From assembly GCA_029210875.1 (NCBI GenBank), contig JARGFJ010000004.1, forward strand, positions 1 through 64,000: 64,000 nt of DNA, read 5' to 3'. Below are positions 39,270 to 47,861 of the stretch, one piece after another. The position numbers and the translations under genes are program-made. Under the pieces are notes generated by a model that saw nothing but the letters and a program-made list of their open reading frames with translations, ran no database searches and was not told where the DNA came from. This stretch comes from Gammaproteobacteria bacterium. GTDB lineage: Bacteria > Pseudomonadota > Gammaproteobacteria > Nitrosococcales > Methylophagaceae. Positions within the stretch are counted from its first letter, which is position 1. The number at the start of each line of letters is the position of its first letter.

Positions 39270-41513
39270 TCAAGAATCGTAACCAAGAATACTTTTCTTC
39301 AATACACTATCGATATCTTGCCCAAAGTTTCCTAAACCTTTCAGTTCAATTTGGAAATAAATGGCTAAATTCCGATCTTCATCCGATGCATCATTAATGA
39401 AATTTCTTACGACAAGACGAGTAGCCCAACAGCAACTTTCATACTGAACACCGGCCAAACCTTCCATTGTCCGATTGTCTTTAAGTGAACGATACCAGCG
39501 TCCAACAATGCTCCATTGTTGATTAAATGGGATCTGTGTAGATAGATCAAGCTGTTCTAAACTGGCGGCTGTACGGTGTGGGTCGGCTAAATTTTGACGT
39601 CGGTAACGATGGGCAGCATTAAAGACTAAGCCAGTGTTATTTCTATAGCGTAATTCAAGTGCTGACATATTGGATCGGGTATCACGCGTGTCCCATTGTA
39701 TCTCACCACGAGCAGTCCATTCATCAGCAATTGAAGCAACCACTTCAGCAACCATATCCGAATCTGATCTGGTATCAAAAGGCGTGTTATTAAAGGATAC
39801 TTCTCGGTCCTCAAAGTATTGAATTTGTCCCAAACTGACACGAAGATTTTCTTTGCCTGTTTGAGCATCAATAATACGTGATGTTAACGCAAGTGTTAGT
39901 TGATTTGCATCACCGACACGATCTGATCCTGAAAACCGATCATGGCTAAACATTTGCCCCATGCTAAAGGTGTTTAAACTGGTATCAAAAACGGGAATAT
40001 CAGACTGATTTCGCTCTGGAATATAAAGATAAAATGCGCGGGGTTCCAAGGTATGAATATAGCCATCGCCAGCAAAAGTCATATCCCGTTCAAAGAATAA
40101 ACCACTATCTACACTCACAACAGGTAAGGTTCGAGCAGGCGACGTATCGCCTCCAATAGTAACACTACGGTCTAAATCATATCGTGTGTGGTGCAAGGCA
40201 ATACGAGGAGTGATAAATGCTGCTGCTGTTGCCAAAGGCAGACTTATTGATGGTTCAATATCAACGCGTTGACCGGTAACTTTATCAGTGTGATCAAAAT
40301 CAACGTATTCGGCCTTCATAGCATAGGTTAATCCCATGGCTTGATCAGGCAAATATCCATTTAATAGCAATTGAGGTAGGCGCTGATAAGGTGCATTAAC
40401 ATTGGTCAATGTTTGAAAACCTTGAACTCGACCTGTGAAATCCCAATTGGTGCCGTTATAACCGACATCGAGCTCACGGTTAAGATGCGTTGTACTCGCC
40501 AAACTTAAACTAGGACTAAAATCTTCTAAATAGGCATCATCAGATACATAGTTATAGTCAATATTTGTCGACCAGCGAGACATGAATTTGTTTGAATGTT
40601 TTAAAGTGAAATGTTTCCGGTCTTCCTCAAAATAAGGATTAATATCATCACCATCATTTTTCAGGTTATCACTGCCTAAATAACCCGCATCAATAACACC
40701 GCTGCCATTTTCATATAAATATCTGAATTCACCATTGAGCATTAAGCCACGTTCAGACATATAGCGAGGTGTTACTGTAGCATCATAATTCGGTGAAATA
40801 TTCCAATAATAGGGTGTTTGAAGATCAAACCCCGTTTCATCACTGTTACCAACAGTCGGTGCCAGGAAACCCGATTTTCGTTCATCATTCAAAGGGAAAC
40901 TGATATAGGGTGTATAGGCAACGGGAAACCCACCTAATCTGACAACGACATTACGTGCTGAACCAACGCCTGCTTCATGATCCAAGTTGACAGATGTTGA
41001 CTGCAATAGCCATGAATCATCACCTTCTGAACAGGTCGTATAGGTGGCATTTTTAAGATTTGTACGTACTATACCTTCGCGGTGTACATGACTTGCTGTG
41101 CCTCGAGCATGATTCTCACGTAGTTTGAAACCAGCATCAATCAGATTACCACTATCGTTGGTTAACGACCATTCAGCCTCTTGCCCATCAATGATCATGT
41201 CACTATCACGCAGTCTGACATCACCTTGTGCTGTGATATCTCCTGAAATCTGATTATAGGTAGCTCGGTTTGATTTTAGTTCTTGTCCACCACGCGAGAC
41301 AATGACGTTACCGGTAAAAACGGACGTACCATCATCGACTAATTGCGCATTATCAGCTTTAACATCGGTTGCAGTTTGTTCTGGATTAGCAACATAAGGT
41401 AAATAACCATTATCAGAAGCTGGATGACATAACTGCCATTCACTTGAATCAGCCATAGCCAAAGGACTAAAACATGATAATGTTGCCGCAGAATAAACTA
41501 TCAATTTGCGCAT
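39270..41513 (-). CDS. lptD: LPS-assembly protein LptD
   Basis: 747-residue outer-membrane LPS translocon. A signal peptide (about 1-20, ending SPLAMA) precedes an OstA/LptA-like jellyroll and a long C-terminal beta-barrel. The four cysteines expected to form the two interdomain disulfides are visible: QLC near the mature start, YTTC, and the adjacent pair in YESCCWAT near the end. The ATG at 41513 has CGAGG six bases before it; longer starts to 41606 place the signal peptide internally and are rejected. First gene of the lptD-surA-pdxA-rsmA operon. Confidence 0.95.
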   Translation of the reverse strand: MRKLIVYSAATLSCFSPLAMADSSEWQLCHPASDNGYLPYVANPEQTATDVKADNAQLVDDGTSVFTGNVIVSRGGQELKSNRATYNQISGDITAQGDVRLRDSDMIIDGQEAEWSLTNDSGNLIDAGFKLRENHARGTASHVHREGIVRTNLKNATYTTCSEGDDSWLLQSTSVNLDHEAGVGSARNVVVRLGGFPVAYTPYISFPLNDERKSGFLAPTVGNSDETGFDLQTPYYWNISPNYDATVTPRYMSERGLMLNGEFRYLYENGSGVIDAGYLGSDNLKNDGDDINPYFEEDRKHFTLKHSNKFMSRWSTNIDYNYVSDDAYLEDFSPSLSLASTTHLNRELDVGYNGTNWDFTGRVQGFQTLTNVNAPYQRLPQLLLNGYLPDQAMGLTYAMKAEYVDFDHTDKVTGQRVDIEPSISLPLATAAAFITPRIALHHTRYDLDRSVTIGGDTSPARTLPVVSVDSGLFFERDMTFAGDGYIHTLEPRAFYLYIPERNQSDIPVFDTSLNTFSMGQMFSHDRFSGSDRVGDANQLTLALTSRIIDAQTGKENLRVSLGQIQYFEDREVSFNNTPFDTRSDSDMVAEVVASIADEWTARGEIQWDTRDTRSNMSALELRYRNNTGLVFNAAHRYRRQNLADPHRTAASLEQLDLSTQIPFNQQWSIVGRWYRSLKDNRTMEGLAGVQYESCCWATRLVVRNFINDASDEDRNLAIYFQIELKGLGNFGQDIDSVLKKSILGYDS

Positions 41514-41753
41514 AACCATCCTCGTGATGCTATTTAAGCCAATAGTTTGGCTGAGTTGAACAAAATATAAAGCACAATTTATCGCATAGAAATGACTTTT
41601 CATCAAATAAGCCTATTAATATAACGTCCAAATTTTATTGAAAAGACCTAACATCAACCACTTACTAATAAACACGCATAATAGAACCGACGTATACTCT
41701 AAGTTTTTTCCGTCAACTATTATCAAAAAGTGTATTCATTTTGAAATATTTTA

Positions 41754-41782
41754 TTGACAGCTAAAACCTAAAAACCTATAGT
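41754..41782 (+). promoter_or_regulatory. Promoter of the tRNA-Ala/tRNA-Glu operon
   Basis: TTGACA (41754-41759) and TATAGT (41777-41782) with exactly 17 bases between them, the best sigma70 match in the window. The GCGC that follows the -10 box resembles the GC-rich discriminator of stringently controlled tRNA promoters. The start would fall near 41789, nine bases before tRNA-Ala. Confidence 0.85.
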
Positions 41783-41797
41783 ATGCGCTTCCTTTCG

Positions 41798-41873
<76 letters not shown>

Positions 41874-41897
41874 GAGTACCGAAGTAAACAGTTTTAG

Positions 41898-41973
41898 GTC
41901 CCCATCGTCTAGAGGCCTAGGACACCGCCCTTTCACGGCGGTAACAGGGGTTCGAACCCCCTTGGGGACGCCA
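41898..41973 (+). tRNA. tRNA-Glu (TTC), first copy
   Basis: 76-nt tRNA starting GTCCCCATCGTCTAGAGG, anticodon loop CTTTCAC giving TTC, T-loop GTTCGAACC, encoded GCCA end. It follows tRNA-Ala by 24 bases and is followed by a terminator. Confidence 0.97.
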
Positions 41974-41981
41974 TATAAATC

Positions 41982-42014
41982 AACCGCTTAGGTAAAACTA
42001 AGCGGTTTTTTTTA
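41982..42014 (+). terminator. Terminator after the first tRNA-Glu
   Basis: AACCGCTTA (41982-41990) and TAAGCGGTT (41999-42007) form a 9-bp stem followed by seven further Ts. It lies between two identical tRNA-Glu genes. Confidence 0.85.
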
Positions 42015-42024
42015 TCATATATTT

Positions 42025-42046
42025 CATAACTTCAACAGAAGTTATG
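42025..42046. repeat. 9-bp hairpin upstream of the second tRNA-Glu
   Basis: CATAACTTC and GAAGTTATG flank a four-base loop. No T-run follows, so it is not a terminator. It occupies most of the space where a promoter for the second tRNA-Glu should be. Confidence 0.5.
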
Positions 42047-42061
42047 CACACAACGTTTTAG

Positions 42062-42137
42062 GTCCCCATCGTCTAGAGGCCTAGGACACCGCCCTTTCAC
42101 GGCGGTAACAGGGGTTCGAACCCCCTTGGGGACGCCA
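42062..42137 (+). tRNA. tRNA-Glu (TTC), identical second copy
   Basis: Base-for-base identical to the copy at 41898-41973 over all 76 nt, and the preceding GTTTTAG is also shared. It is a complete gene with encoded CCA. Between it and the first copy is a terminator and no promoter I can recognise, so its expression is uncertain. Confidence 0.95.
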
Positions 42138-42142
42138 GTCTT

Positions 42143-42193
42143 ACCCCCCTAGAGCCGATCTTGTAATGAATTTCGGCTGTAGGGGTCTCTTTT
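42143..42193 (+). terminator. Terminator-like hairpin after the second tRNA-Glu
   Basis: CCCCTAGAGCCGA (42146-42158) pairs with TCGGCTGTAGGGG (42173-42185) with one mismatch, followed by TCTCTTTT. Position and orientation suit the tRNA transcript. Confidence 0.6.
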
Positions 42194-42528
42194 ATAGGAT
42201 GTTCACTCCTTTAGCAACTAAGACCAATGGGAAGATATTATTAGCGCCATCAATTGCGGCACCAGCGATATATTCATCCGTAATAGCTAACGCGCCAAAC
42301 TCATCAAATAATAATGTGTCGGTATCTTCACCAATGATACGTGCTACATTGTCACTGCGTTTTTTAGCAGCCGTGGCATCATCTTCGGCTAATTTCTTGG
42401 CATTATCTGCCATCAATTTCTAAACGTCTTCTGCAGTCAAACTCGAATTGTTCGGGTTGTCGATGCTTAATGTCATCAGGCGTACTTAAGCTAAAAATTC
42501 GAGGCTGGGTGAATCGTTGTTTTGCCAT
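42192..42528 (-). pseudogene. Decayed small gene of unknown function
   Basis: Two pieces read as one broken gene. A 41-codon ORF starts at 42528 (MAKQRFTQPRIFSLSTPDD...) and stops at 42403. In another frame, from 42476 down to 42192, a sequence beginning MTLSIDNPNN runs into a TAG at 42422-42420 and then continues MADNAKKLAEDDATAAKK through IGEDTDTLLFDEFGALAI to the end at 42192. One frameshift near 42476 and one CAG-to-TAG change would join them into a protein of about 110 residues. No family is recognised. It is also possible that the shorter 74-residue ORF (42192-42416) is expressed alone. Confidence 0.4.
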
Positions 42529-42541
42529 AAAAACCGTCCAT

Positions 42542-42582
42542 AAAAAAAGCCAGGCAACCACATAACTGTGAGTGCCTGGCTT
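42542..42582 (-). terminator. Terminator of the small-gene islet
   Basis: AGCCAGGCA and TGCCTGGCT (42548-42581) form a 9-10 bp stem. On the minus strand a run of seven Ts follows, so it ends transcripts coming from the genes at 42708-43466. The stretch 42583-42707 shows nothing else I can support. Confidence 0.7.
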
Positions 42583-42707
42583 TTCGCTCTTGGGGTGCGT
42601 TATACCTTTTAGCAGTGCCTATTTTCCTAGGTTAAGGCAAGCAAAAAAAGGGAAAATTGTGATTATTTAGACTGGGTTAACTAACACATGCGAGACCATG
42701 ATCGATA

Positions 42708-42887
42708 TTAAGACCTGTAGGTTAATGGTATGGCTACCCATTGCTTACAATTGCATTTAGCCACCGCACCTTGTGCCAATACTTTTACGATACGAGATTT
42801 AACCACCTCACCATCGAAAATAATCGAGCGGCATTGATGGCATCTTACTGAGGGTCTGATTGTTTGGATGGGTTGACAGTTTGCCAT
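42708..42887 (-). CDS. Small four-cysteine zinc-ribbon-like protein
   Basis: 59-codon ORF, MANCQPIQTIRPSVRCHQC through KCNCKQWVAIPLTY. Cysteines are arranged as CHQC (residues 16 and 19) and CNC (about 45 and 47), a likely metal knuckle, plus a fifth Cys at residue 4. The layout recalls small phage-type Com-like zinc fingers, but no family match is claimed. It overlaps the 3' end of the upstream 81-residue gene in another frame and has only a poor ribosome site, so translational coupling is likely if it is real. Confidence 0.45.
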   Translation of the reverse strand: MANCQPIQTIRPSVRCHQCRSIIFDGEVVKSRIVKVLAQGAVAKCNCKQWVAIPLTYRS

Positions 42888-43090
42888 CTTTGTAAGTTAC
42901 GTCCATCAGGGAAATAATCGCTCAAGTCTATTTCGGGATCGTTGTTATCAACGGCAAGATTGAGTTTATCGATAAAACCATCACTCATTTCATTTTCATG
43001 TGACATGCCATCGATATGCGGTGGCCAACCAAACGCGTTGAAGTAACGCTCTGCAGCAGCAAAATATTTGTCTTTTTGTTGTTCACTCAT
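42845..43090 (-). CDS. Small hypothetical protein, paralogue A
   Basis: 81-residue acidic protein without signal or membrane segment. It is clearly a paralogue of the 65-residue protein encoded at 43269-43466: both share a KY..AA.RYFNAF stretch, a PH..G segment, a SD.FI.KLN.AV core and NNDP.IDLSDY near the end. No known family is recognised. GGGGTGG lies about seven bases before the ATG. Conservation between two neighbouring copies argues that it is a real protein. Confidence 0.6.
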   Translation of the reverse strand: MSEQQKDKYFAAAERYFNAFGWPPHIDGMSHENEMSDGFIDKLNLAVDNNDPEIDLSDYFPDGRNLQRWQTVNPSKQSDPQ

Positions 43091-43181
43091 TGAGCCACCC
43101 CGTTGTTTTAAATATATCGTCTATGGCGTCGGAAATTGGTTGGAAGCTCTCACCATCCCGTTGTGATGTGTATTTTAACAC
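43083..43181 (-). CDS. Possible 32-residue ORF coupled to paralogue A
   Basis: From a GTG at 43181 the frame reads MLKYTSQRDGESFQPISDA and ends IFKTTGWLNE, with its TGA overlapping the ATG of the 81-residue gene by 8 bases. The frame is open without start a further 27 bases upstream. No ribosome site is visible. It may be the tail of a decayed longer gene. Confidence 0.22.
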   Translation of the reverse strand: MLKYTSQRDGESFQPISDAIDDIFKTTGWLNE

Positions 43182-43233
43182 AGCATTTTTTGCTGATTGA
43201 GTCGAGTATTAAGTTGCTCGTTTAGTGTTGTGT

Positions 43234-43261
43234 GGGTTGAGGGTTGAGGGTTGAGGGTTGG
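43234..43261. repeat. Heptamer tandem repeat (GGGTTGA x4)
   Basis: Three exact copies of GGGTTGA and a fourth ending in G lie in the gap between the two paralogous small genes. Such a run is prone to slippage. Confidence 0.8.
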
Positions 43262-43268
43262 TCATTGA

Positions 43269-43466
43269 TTAAGCACTCAATGGATCGGCAAGGTAATCGC
43301 TTAAATCAATATCAGGATCATTATTGCCAACAGCTTGGTTTAGCTTTGCTATGAAATCATCACTGTATTCAATATCAGTCGTTAAGCCTTCAAAATGAGG
43401 CGCTTTTTTGAATGCGTTAAAATATCTATCCGCTGCTTGGTTATATTTTTGCTCTTGTTTACTCAT
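43269..43466 (-). CDS. Small hypothetical protein, paralogue B
   Basis: 65-residue acidic cytosolic protein, paralogous to the gene at 42845-43090 over most of its length (RYFNAF, KLNQAVGNNDP, IDLSDY). The ATG at 43466 has GGAG about ten bases upstream; the open frame to 43502 extends into the flanking inverted repeat region and is rejected. Function unknown; not recognised in any family. Confidence 0.6.
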   Translation of the reverse strand: MSKQEQKYNQAADRYFNAFKKAPHFEGLTTDIEYSDDFIAKLNQAVGNNDPDIDLSDYLADPLSA

Positions 43467-43509
43467 TTGTAATAATCTCCCTAGCGGGTGACGATGTTTC
43501 AATCACAAC

Positions 43510-43632
43510 CTAGGGGGCTGGGGCTGTTTTTCGCCCCACCGCGTTGGAAATGACTTATGTAGTCATTTCCGCCTTGTTCGACCAAAAAACAGCCTCCAGC
43601 AGGGGGGACGATGGAAGATCAACAGCCCCTAG
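43510..43632. repeat. 123-bp nested imperfect inverted repeat (MITE-like)
   Basis: Outer arms CTAGGGGGCTG (43510-43520) and CAGCCCCTAG (43623-43632). Middle arms GCTGGGGCTGTTTTT (43517-43531) and AAAAAACAGCCTCCAGC (43584-43600). A perfect 10-bp inner stem, GGAAATGACT (43546-43555) and AGTCATTTCC (43561-43570). It lies five bases beyond the lptG stop codon. It could be a miniature mobile element or an elaborate transcription end for lptF-lptG. Confidence 0.55.
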
Positions 43633-43637
43633 TATTA

Positions 43638-44702
43638 TCAATACACCTTTTTCATTAAAAAATAGCCTATAACGGCAAATACTACTGTCGGAATTGCTGC
43701 CGTCAGCCACGGTAATACACCAAAAACCAGTCCCATATGCTGAAAGCTTTCATTAAATAAATGAAAGCCGATACCAACCAAAGCGCCAGCTAAAATACGC
43801 CCACCCAATGGTGTCGATCGCAATGGTCCAAATATAAATGGCACGGCAAGAAAAACCATCACAGCAGAACTAATTGGCATCATAATTTTCATCCAAAATG
43901 CCATTTGATATTGTTGTACTGCTTGATGATTTGTTTTTAGGTAATTGATGTATTTTACTAAACCCCATACAGGCAGAAATTCAGGCGGTACTACAACGAT
44001 ATTAATCATGCCCGGATTTAACTGTGATTTCCAACGTGCATATTCAACGGCTCTGACGCTTACCCCGTCTTCATCTATCGTACTCTGAACGACATTAGAT
44101 AAGGTCCAACTTTCATCCTCATACACAGCTTCTACCGCTTTGGTAACAATACGCAGTCGATTTTCAGGATCGAACTCATAGATTGATATGCCTGAAAAAC
44201 GGCCATCTGGCAATATTTGTGCAATATGATTGAAATGCAAGCCATCTCGCGTCCAAAAGCCATTTTCTGATCGCGATCCTACTGTTCCGGTTTGAGCTAA
44301 AGATTGCAACTCTCTTGCATATTGCTCAGCCGGAGGCCTGATAATTTCACCAACAAACACCGCTATAAACATTAAAAAGACAGCAACAATCATCACTGCT
44401 TTATTTATTTGCTGAATTGAAATACCCGCTGCCCGCATTACAACAAGTTCACTCTGGCTGGCTAAATTTCCTAAACCCAACACACTTCCAAGTAATGCCG
44501 CGATAGGCAGTAATTCATAAATGCGTTTAGGCATAGACAGCGCTATAAATTCAAAGATATCTGCTAACTGATACGTCCCTCGCCCTAAATCATCCAGTTC
44601 AGTGACTAAATCCATAAAGGTGTATAAACCCAACAGGATGAGCAATACTAACATCGTACTGCTTAAAATGGTTTTGGCTATATAGCGTTGTAAAATGGTC
44701 AC
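43638..44702 (-). CDS. lptG: LPS export ABC transporter permease LptG
   Basis: 354-residue YjgP/YjgQ-family permease, partner of LptF and LptB2 in extracting LPS from the inner membrane. Six membrane helices in the 3+3 arrangement around a periplasmic beta-jellyroll; LLPIAALLGSVLGLGNLASQ and SELVVMRAAGIS are conserved. The GTG at 44702, overlapping the lptF stop as GTGA, gives the normal start MTILQRYI; upstream AAAGG supports it. The longer ATG frame to 44738 is rejected. Confidence 0.95.
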   Translation of the reverse strand: MTILQRYIAKTILSSTMLVLLILLGLYTFMDLVTELDDLGRGTYQLADIFEFIALSMPKRIYELLPIAALLGSVLGLGNLASQSELVVMRAAGISIQQINKAVMIVAVFLMFIAVFVGEIIRPPAEQYARELQSLAQTGTVGSRSENGFWTRDGLHFNHIAQILPDGRFSGISIYEFDPENRLRIVTKAVEAVYEDESWTLSNVVQSTIDEDGVSVRAVEYARWKSQLNPGMINIVVVPPEFLPVWGLVKYINYLKTNHQAVQQYQMAFWMKIMMPISSAVMVFLAVPFIFGPLRSTPLGGRILAGALVGIGFHLFNESFQHMGLVFGVLPWLTAAIPTVVFAVIGYFLMKKVY

Positions 44703-45835
44703 TGAATTTGGCCTTTCGCATGCTGATATTGCAGCCATAAATGACGAAGTTTATGGCGATTAAATAATACAATCACAATTATCATCATTAATAAATGCAC
44801 CCAAACCGCACCAAATAATGGTGCGATCACGCCTTTAGATACCCATGCTCGCGTTACCCCTAGCAAATTACTGTAAATAATATAAACCAATATCGCAGAA
44901 AAGAAGCCAGCATAACGACCTTTACGTGGCCCAGCGTTAGCCAGTTTAATCGCTAAAAGGCACAAAATAATCGTCATCACTATTGCAGATACCCGCCATT
45001 GAATTTCAGCAATATCTACTGGCCCACCACGATGCCATAACTCAGAAGTAGGAAGTGCTTTATGGCGTTCTCTTACCTGTTGCTCTTCGCCTTTTTCTAC
45101 CAGCAAACTGTGACTGGCAAATTGCGCAATAATAAAATCTTGATCACCCGCCTCACCTTGATAACGAAAGCCATTTTCTAAAATAAGATATTTATTGCCA
45201 TTTTCTGAATCGATCTCAAAATGTCCGCTTTCAGCACGAAATACCATTGGCTTATCATTGCGATGAATTTCGATAAACACATTTTCCATACCTTGTTTAT
45301 CTTCGGTTAATCCTTGTGAATAAAACGTCCAGTCTCCATTGCGACTTTCTTTAAAATTACCTGCAACCAAGCCACTTGTATCAGCTGCAATTTTTGCATT
45401 CTGTTCTAACTTATAGCCATCAGTTGTAACCAAAGGCACAATGAATAAGGAAAGCAGACCGACACAAACAGCAATAATCGATGAAAAAATCAGTACATTG
45501 TTAACAATCTGTCTCTCAGGAATGCCACAAGCCGCCATTACTGTAAGTTCACTATCAGAACTCATCCGGCCCATTGCTAACATCACAGCTAATAACGCGC
45601 CTATCGGTAAAATCATATGTAAGGCACTCAGTGAACTATAACCAAGCAAGGTAAAAATTATATCGCCCGGTAAATTACCCACTGCTGCTTGTGCGAGGTA
45701 TCGTGCAAATCGGGTTGCAATGAAGATTAACCACAGTACACTTGTCACAGCTATCAAGCTTAAAAAAAACTCACGCAATAGATATCGATCGATAACTGAA
45801 AAATATGAGCGAAAAAGTTGTCGAATTGTGGGCAT
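44699..45835 (-). CDS. lptF: LPS export ABC transporter permease LptF
   Basis: 378-residue LptF, structured like LptG. IDRYLLREFFLSL begins the first helix, LPIGALLAVMLAMGRM and SELTVMAACGIP follow, then a periplasmic jellyroll and three C-terminal helices. About 13 residues precede the usual start; no alternative start codon is seen, so the ATG at 45835 is kept. It is divergent from pepA, the standard lptF/pepA arrangement. Confidence 0.95.
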   Translation of the reverse strand: MPTIRQLFRSYFSVIDRYLLREFFLSLIAVTSVLWLIFIATRFARYLAQAAVGNLPGDIIFTLLGYSSLSALHMILPIGALLAVMLAMGRMSSDSELTVMAACGIPERQIVNNVLIFSSIIAVCVGLLSLFIVPLVTTDGYKLEQNAKIAADTSGLVAGNFKESRNGDWTFYSQGLTEDKQGMENVFIEIHRNDKPMVFRAESGHFEIDSENGNKYLILENGFRYQGEAGDQDFIIAQFASHSLLVEKGEEQQVRERHKALPTSELWHRGGPVDIAEIQWRVSAIVMTIILCLLAIKLANAGPRKGRYAGFFSAILVYIIYSNLLGVTRAWVSKGVIAPLFGAVWVHLLMMIIVIVLFNRHKLRHLWLQYQHAKGQIQ

Positions 45836-45939
45836 TATTAAGTGGTCTTGGTTAAAATAGATTTATTTATGAATATCATAAAAAAACATGCAGTCTAAAT
45901 GATCCCTAGCCTAATTGCATAAATTCACAGGAGATACAA

Positions 45940-47424
45940 ATGCAGTATTTTGTCACATCAAACGCACCAACGACACATAAAACAGAGTGCGTTGTGGTCG
46001 CAGTGTTTGACCAAGGTGAGCTCAGCGCGAGTGCATCAGTTCTAAATCAACATGCTAACGGCTATATTCAAACCATCATTGACCGTGGTGATATTACAGG
46101 TAAAGCTGGACAAACCTTACTGTTACAAGATGTTGCAAATATCACCAGTCCGCGCATATTATTAGTTGGCTGTGGCAAAAAAGAGGCTACCAGCGAAAAT
46201 GACTTTATTTCTGCCATTACGGCCTCAGCCAAATTGCTTAATGATTTGGGCGCAACCGAAGCAACGACCTGCTTAGCTGAAATAGAAGTCAAACAACGCT
46301 CTGTTGAATGGAAATCGCGTCAAATTGTAATCAGTACAGAAACAGCACTTTACCTATATTCAGCAACCAAAGACGTCAAACCTACTAAACAGCCTTTGCA
46401 AAAACTCGGCTTTTTTGCCAATGATAATGCTGCACAACTAGAACTGGCAATTGCGCGTGGACAAGCTATCGCCAATGGCATGAACTTAGCTCGTGAGCTG
46501 GGCAATCTTCCTGGCAATATTTGCACACCTACGTACTTAGCAAACCAAGCGATAGAAATCGGTCAACGTTTTGAAACAGTTACAACACGTGTCATTGATG
46601 AATCCGAAATGGCAGAATTGGGTATGGGTTCATTCCTGTCTGTTTCACGCGGTAGTCGTGAGCCAGCAAAATTAATTACACTCAATTATAACGGTGCAGG
46701 TGACGAACGTCCTGTTGTACTGGTAGGTAAAGGCTTAACCTTTGATGCCGGCGGCATTTCACTTAAGCCGTCACAAGGTATGGATGAAATGAAATACGAC
46801 ATGTGTGGCTCTGCCAGTGTGTTTGGAACAATCAGTGCCATTGCAGAACTTAATTTACCAATCAATGTAGTTGGTGTTGTCCCAAGCTCAGAAAACTTAC
46901 CTGATGGCGATGCCAATAAACCCGGTGATGTTGTTACCAGCATGGCTGGAAAAACCATCGAAATTCTTAATACAGATGCCGAAGGTCGCTTATTGCTATG
47001 TGATGCCCTCACCTATAGCGAACGTCTTAATCCGGAAATAGTTATTGATATTGCAACCTTAACCGGGGCCATTATTGTCGCGTTAGGTAATCATGCAACA
47101 GGCTTGATGGCAAACAATCAAGATTTAGCAGATGACCTATTAAAAGCCGGTAATGATAGTTTTGATCGTACGTGGCAATTACCCTTGTGGGATGACTATC
47201 AACAACAACTGGACAGTAACTTTGCAGACATTGCCAATGTCGGTGGCAAAGAAGCTGGTAGTGTTACTGCAGCCTGTTTCCTATCTCGTTTTACAGAAAA
47301 ATTTACCTGGGCACATTTAGATATTGCCGGTACAGCCTGGGTCAGTGGCAAAGCAAAAGGCGCCACTGGTCGACCTGTACCGTTGTTAGTGCAATATCTA
47401 CTTAACCGTATCGAAAGCAAATAA
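45940..47424 (+). CDS. pepA: Leucyl aminopeptidase PepA
   Basis: 494-residue M17 zinc aminopeptidase. The metal and catalytic region is intact: VGKGLTFDAGGISLKPS, KYDMCGSASV and the signature NTDAEGRLLL. GGAG lies seven bases before the ATG. In E. coli PepA also binds DNA in Xer recombination; nothing in the sequence decides that here. Followed by holC after 11 bases. Confidence 0.96.
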   Translation: MQYFVTSNAPTTHKTECVVVAVFDQGELSASASVLNQHANGYIQTIIDRGDITGKAGQTLLLQDVANITSPRILLVGCGKKEATSENDFISAITASAKLLNDLGATEATTCLAEIEVKQRSVEWKSRQIVISTETALYLYSATKDVKPTKQPLQKLGFFANDNAAQLELAIARGQAIANGMNLARELGNLPGNICTPTYLANQAIEIGQRFETVTTRVIDESEMAELGMGSFLSVSRGSREPAKLITLNYNGAGDERPVVLVGKGLTFDAGGISLKPSQGMDEMKYDMCGSASVFGTISAIAELNLPINVVGVVPSSENLPDGDANKPGDVVTSMAGKTIEILNTDAEGRLLLCDALTYSERLNPEIVIDIATLTGAIIVALGNHATGLMANNQDLADDLLKAGNDSFDRTWQLPLWDDYQQQLDSNFADIANVGGKEAGSVTAACFLSRFTEKFTWAHLDIAGTAWVSGKAKGATGRPVPLLVQYLLNRIESK

Positions 47425-47435
47425 CATTTTCAGCA

Positions 47436-47861
47436 ATGACTAAAATCGACTTTTATATTTTAAAAGGTCAACACGCTCACGATCGGCAGGTGTTTGCCTG
47501 CCGATTGGCTGAAAAAGCCTACAAATTAGGTCATCAAATTTATATTCATGCCCGTGATGCAGAGCAATGTGAACAACTCAATCAGGCATTATGGTCATTT
47601 CGTTCTGACAGTTTTGTACCTCACCAATTAGACGATGGCCAAGCAAATGAACAGTGTCCGATATTGATTGGTCATAGTGCATCGCCCCCGCGCTTGATGG
47701 ATTTATTAATTAATTTAAATACGGAACAACCGCTATTTTTCAGCCAGTTTGAACGAGTAGCAGAGATCATAGATGATAATGAACACATTAAAGTTGCTGG
47801 CCGTCAAAGATTTCAATTCTATAAACAGCGTGGTTACCACATCGATACCCATCACATTTAA
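47436..47861 (+). CDS. holC: DNA polymerase III subunit chi
   Basis: 141-residue HolC, which joins the clamp loader to SSB through the SSB C-terminal tail. KIDFYILKG at the start, the LAEKAYKLGHQIYIHARD helix and FIPH-like SFVPHQL are typical. It is in the common pepA-holC-valS order, but here a large minus-strand sensor gene is inserted between holC and valS. Its 3' end overlaps that gene by 4 bases. Confidence 0.93.
   Translation: MTKIDFYILKGQHAHDRQVFACRLAEKAYKLGHQIYIHARDAEQCEQLNQALWSFRSDSFVPHQLDDGQANEQCPILIGHSASPPRLMDLLINLNTEQPLFFSQFERVAEIIDDNEHIKVAGRQRFQFYKQRGYHIDTHHI

Noticed and set aside
42025..42046. loxP-like recombination site
   Set aside because: The arms share the letters ATAACTTC with loxP by chance; arm and spacer lengths differ and no recombinase is present.
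43234..43261. CRISPR-like repeats
   Set aside because: The repeats are 7 bp, contiguous and without spacers; no cas genes are present. No CRISPR array was seen in the window.
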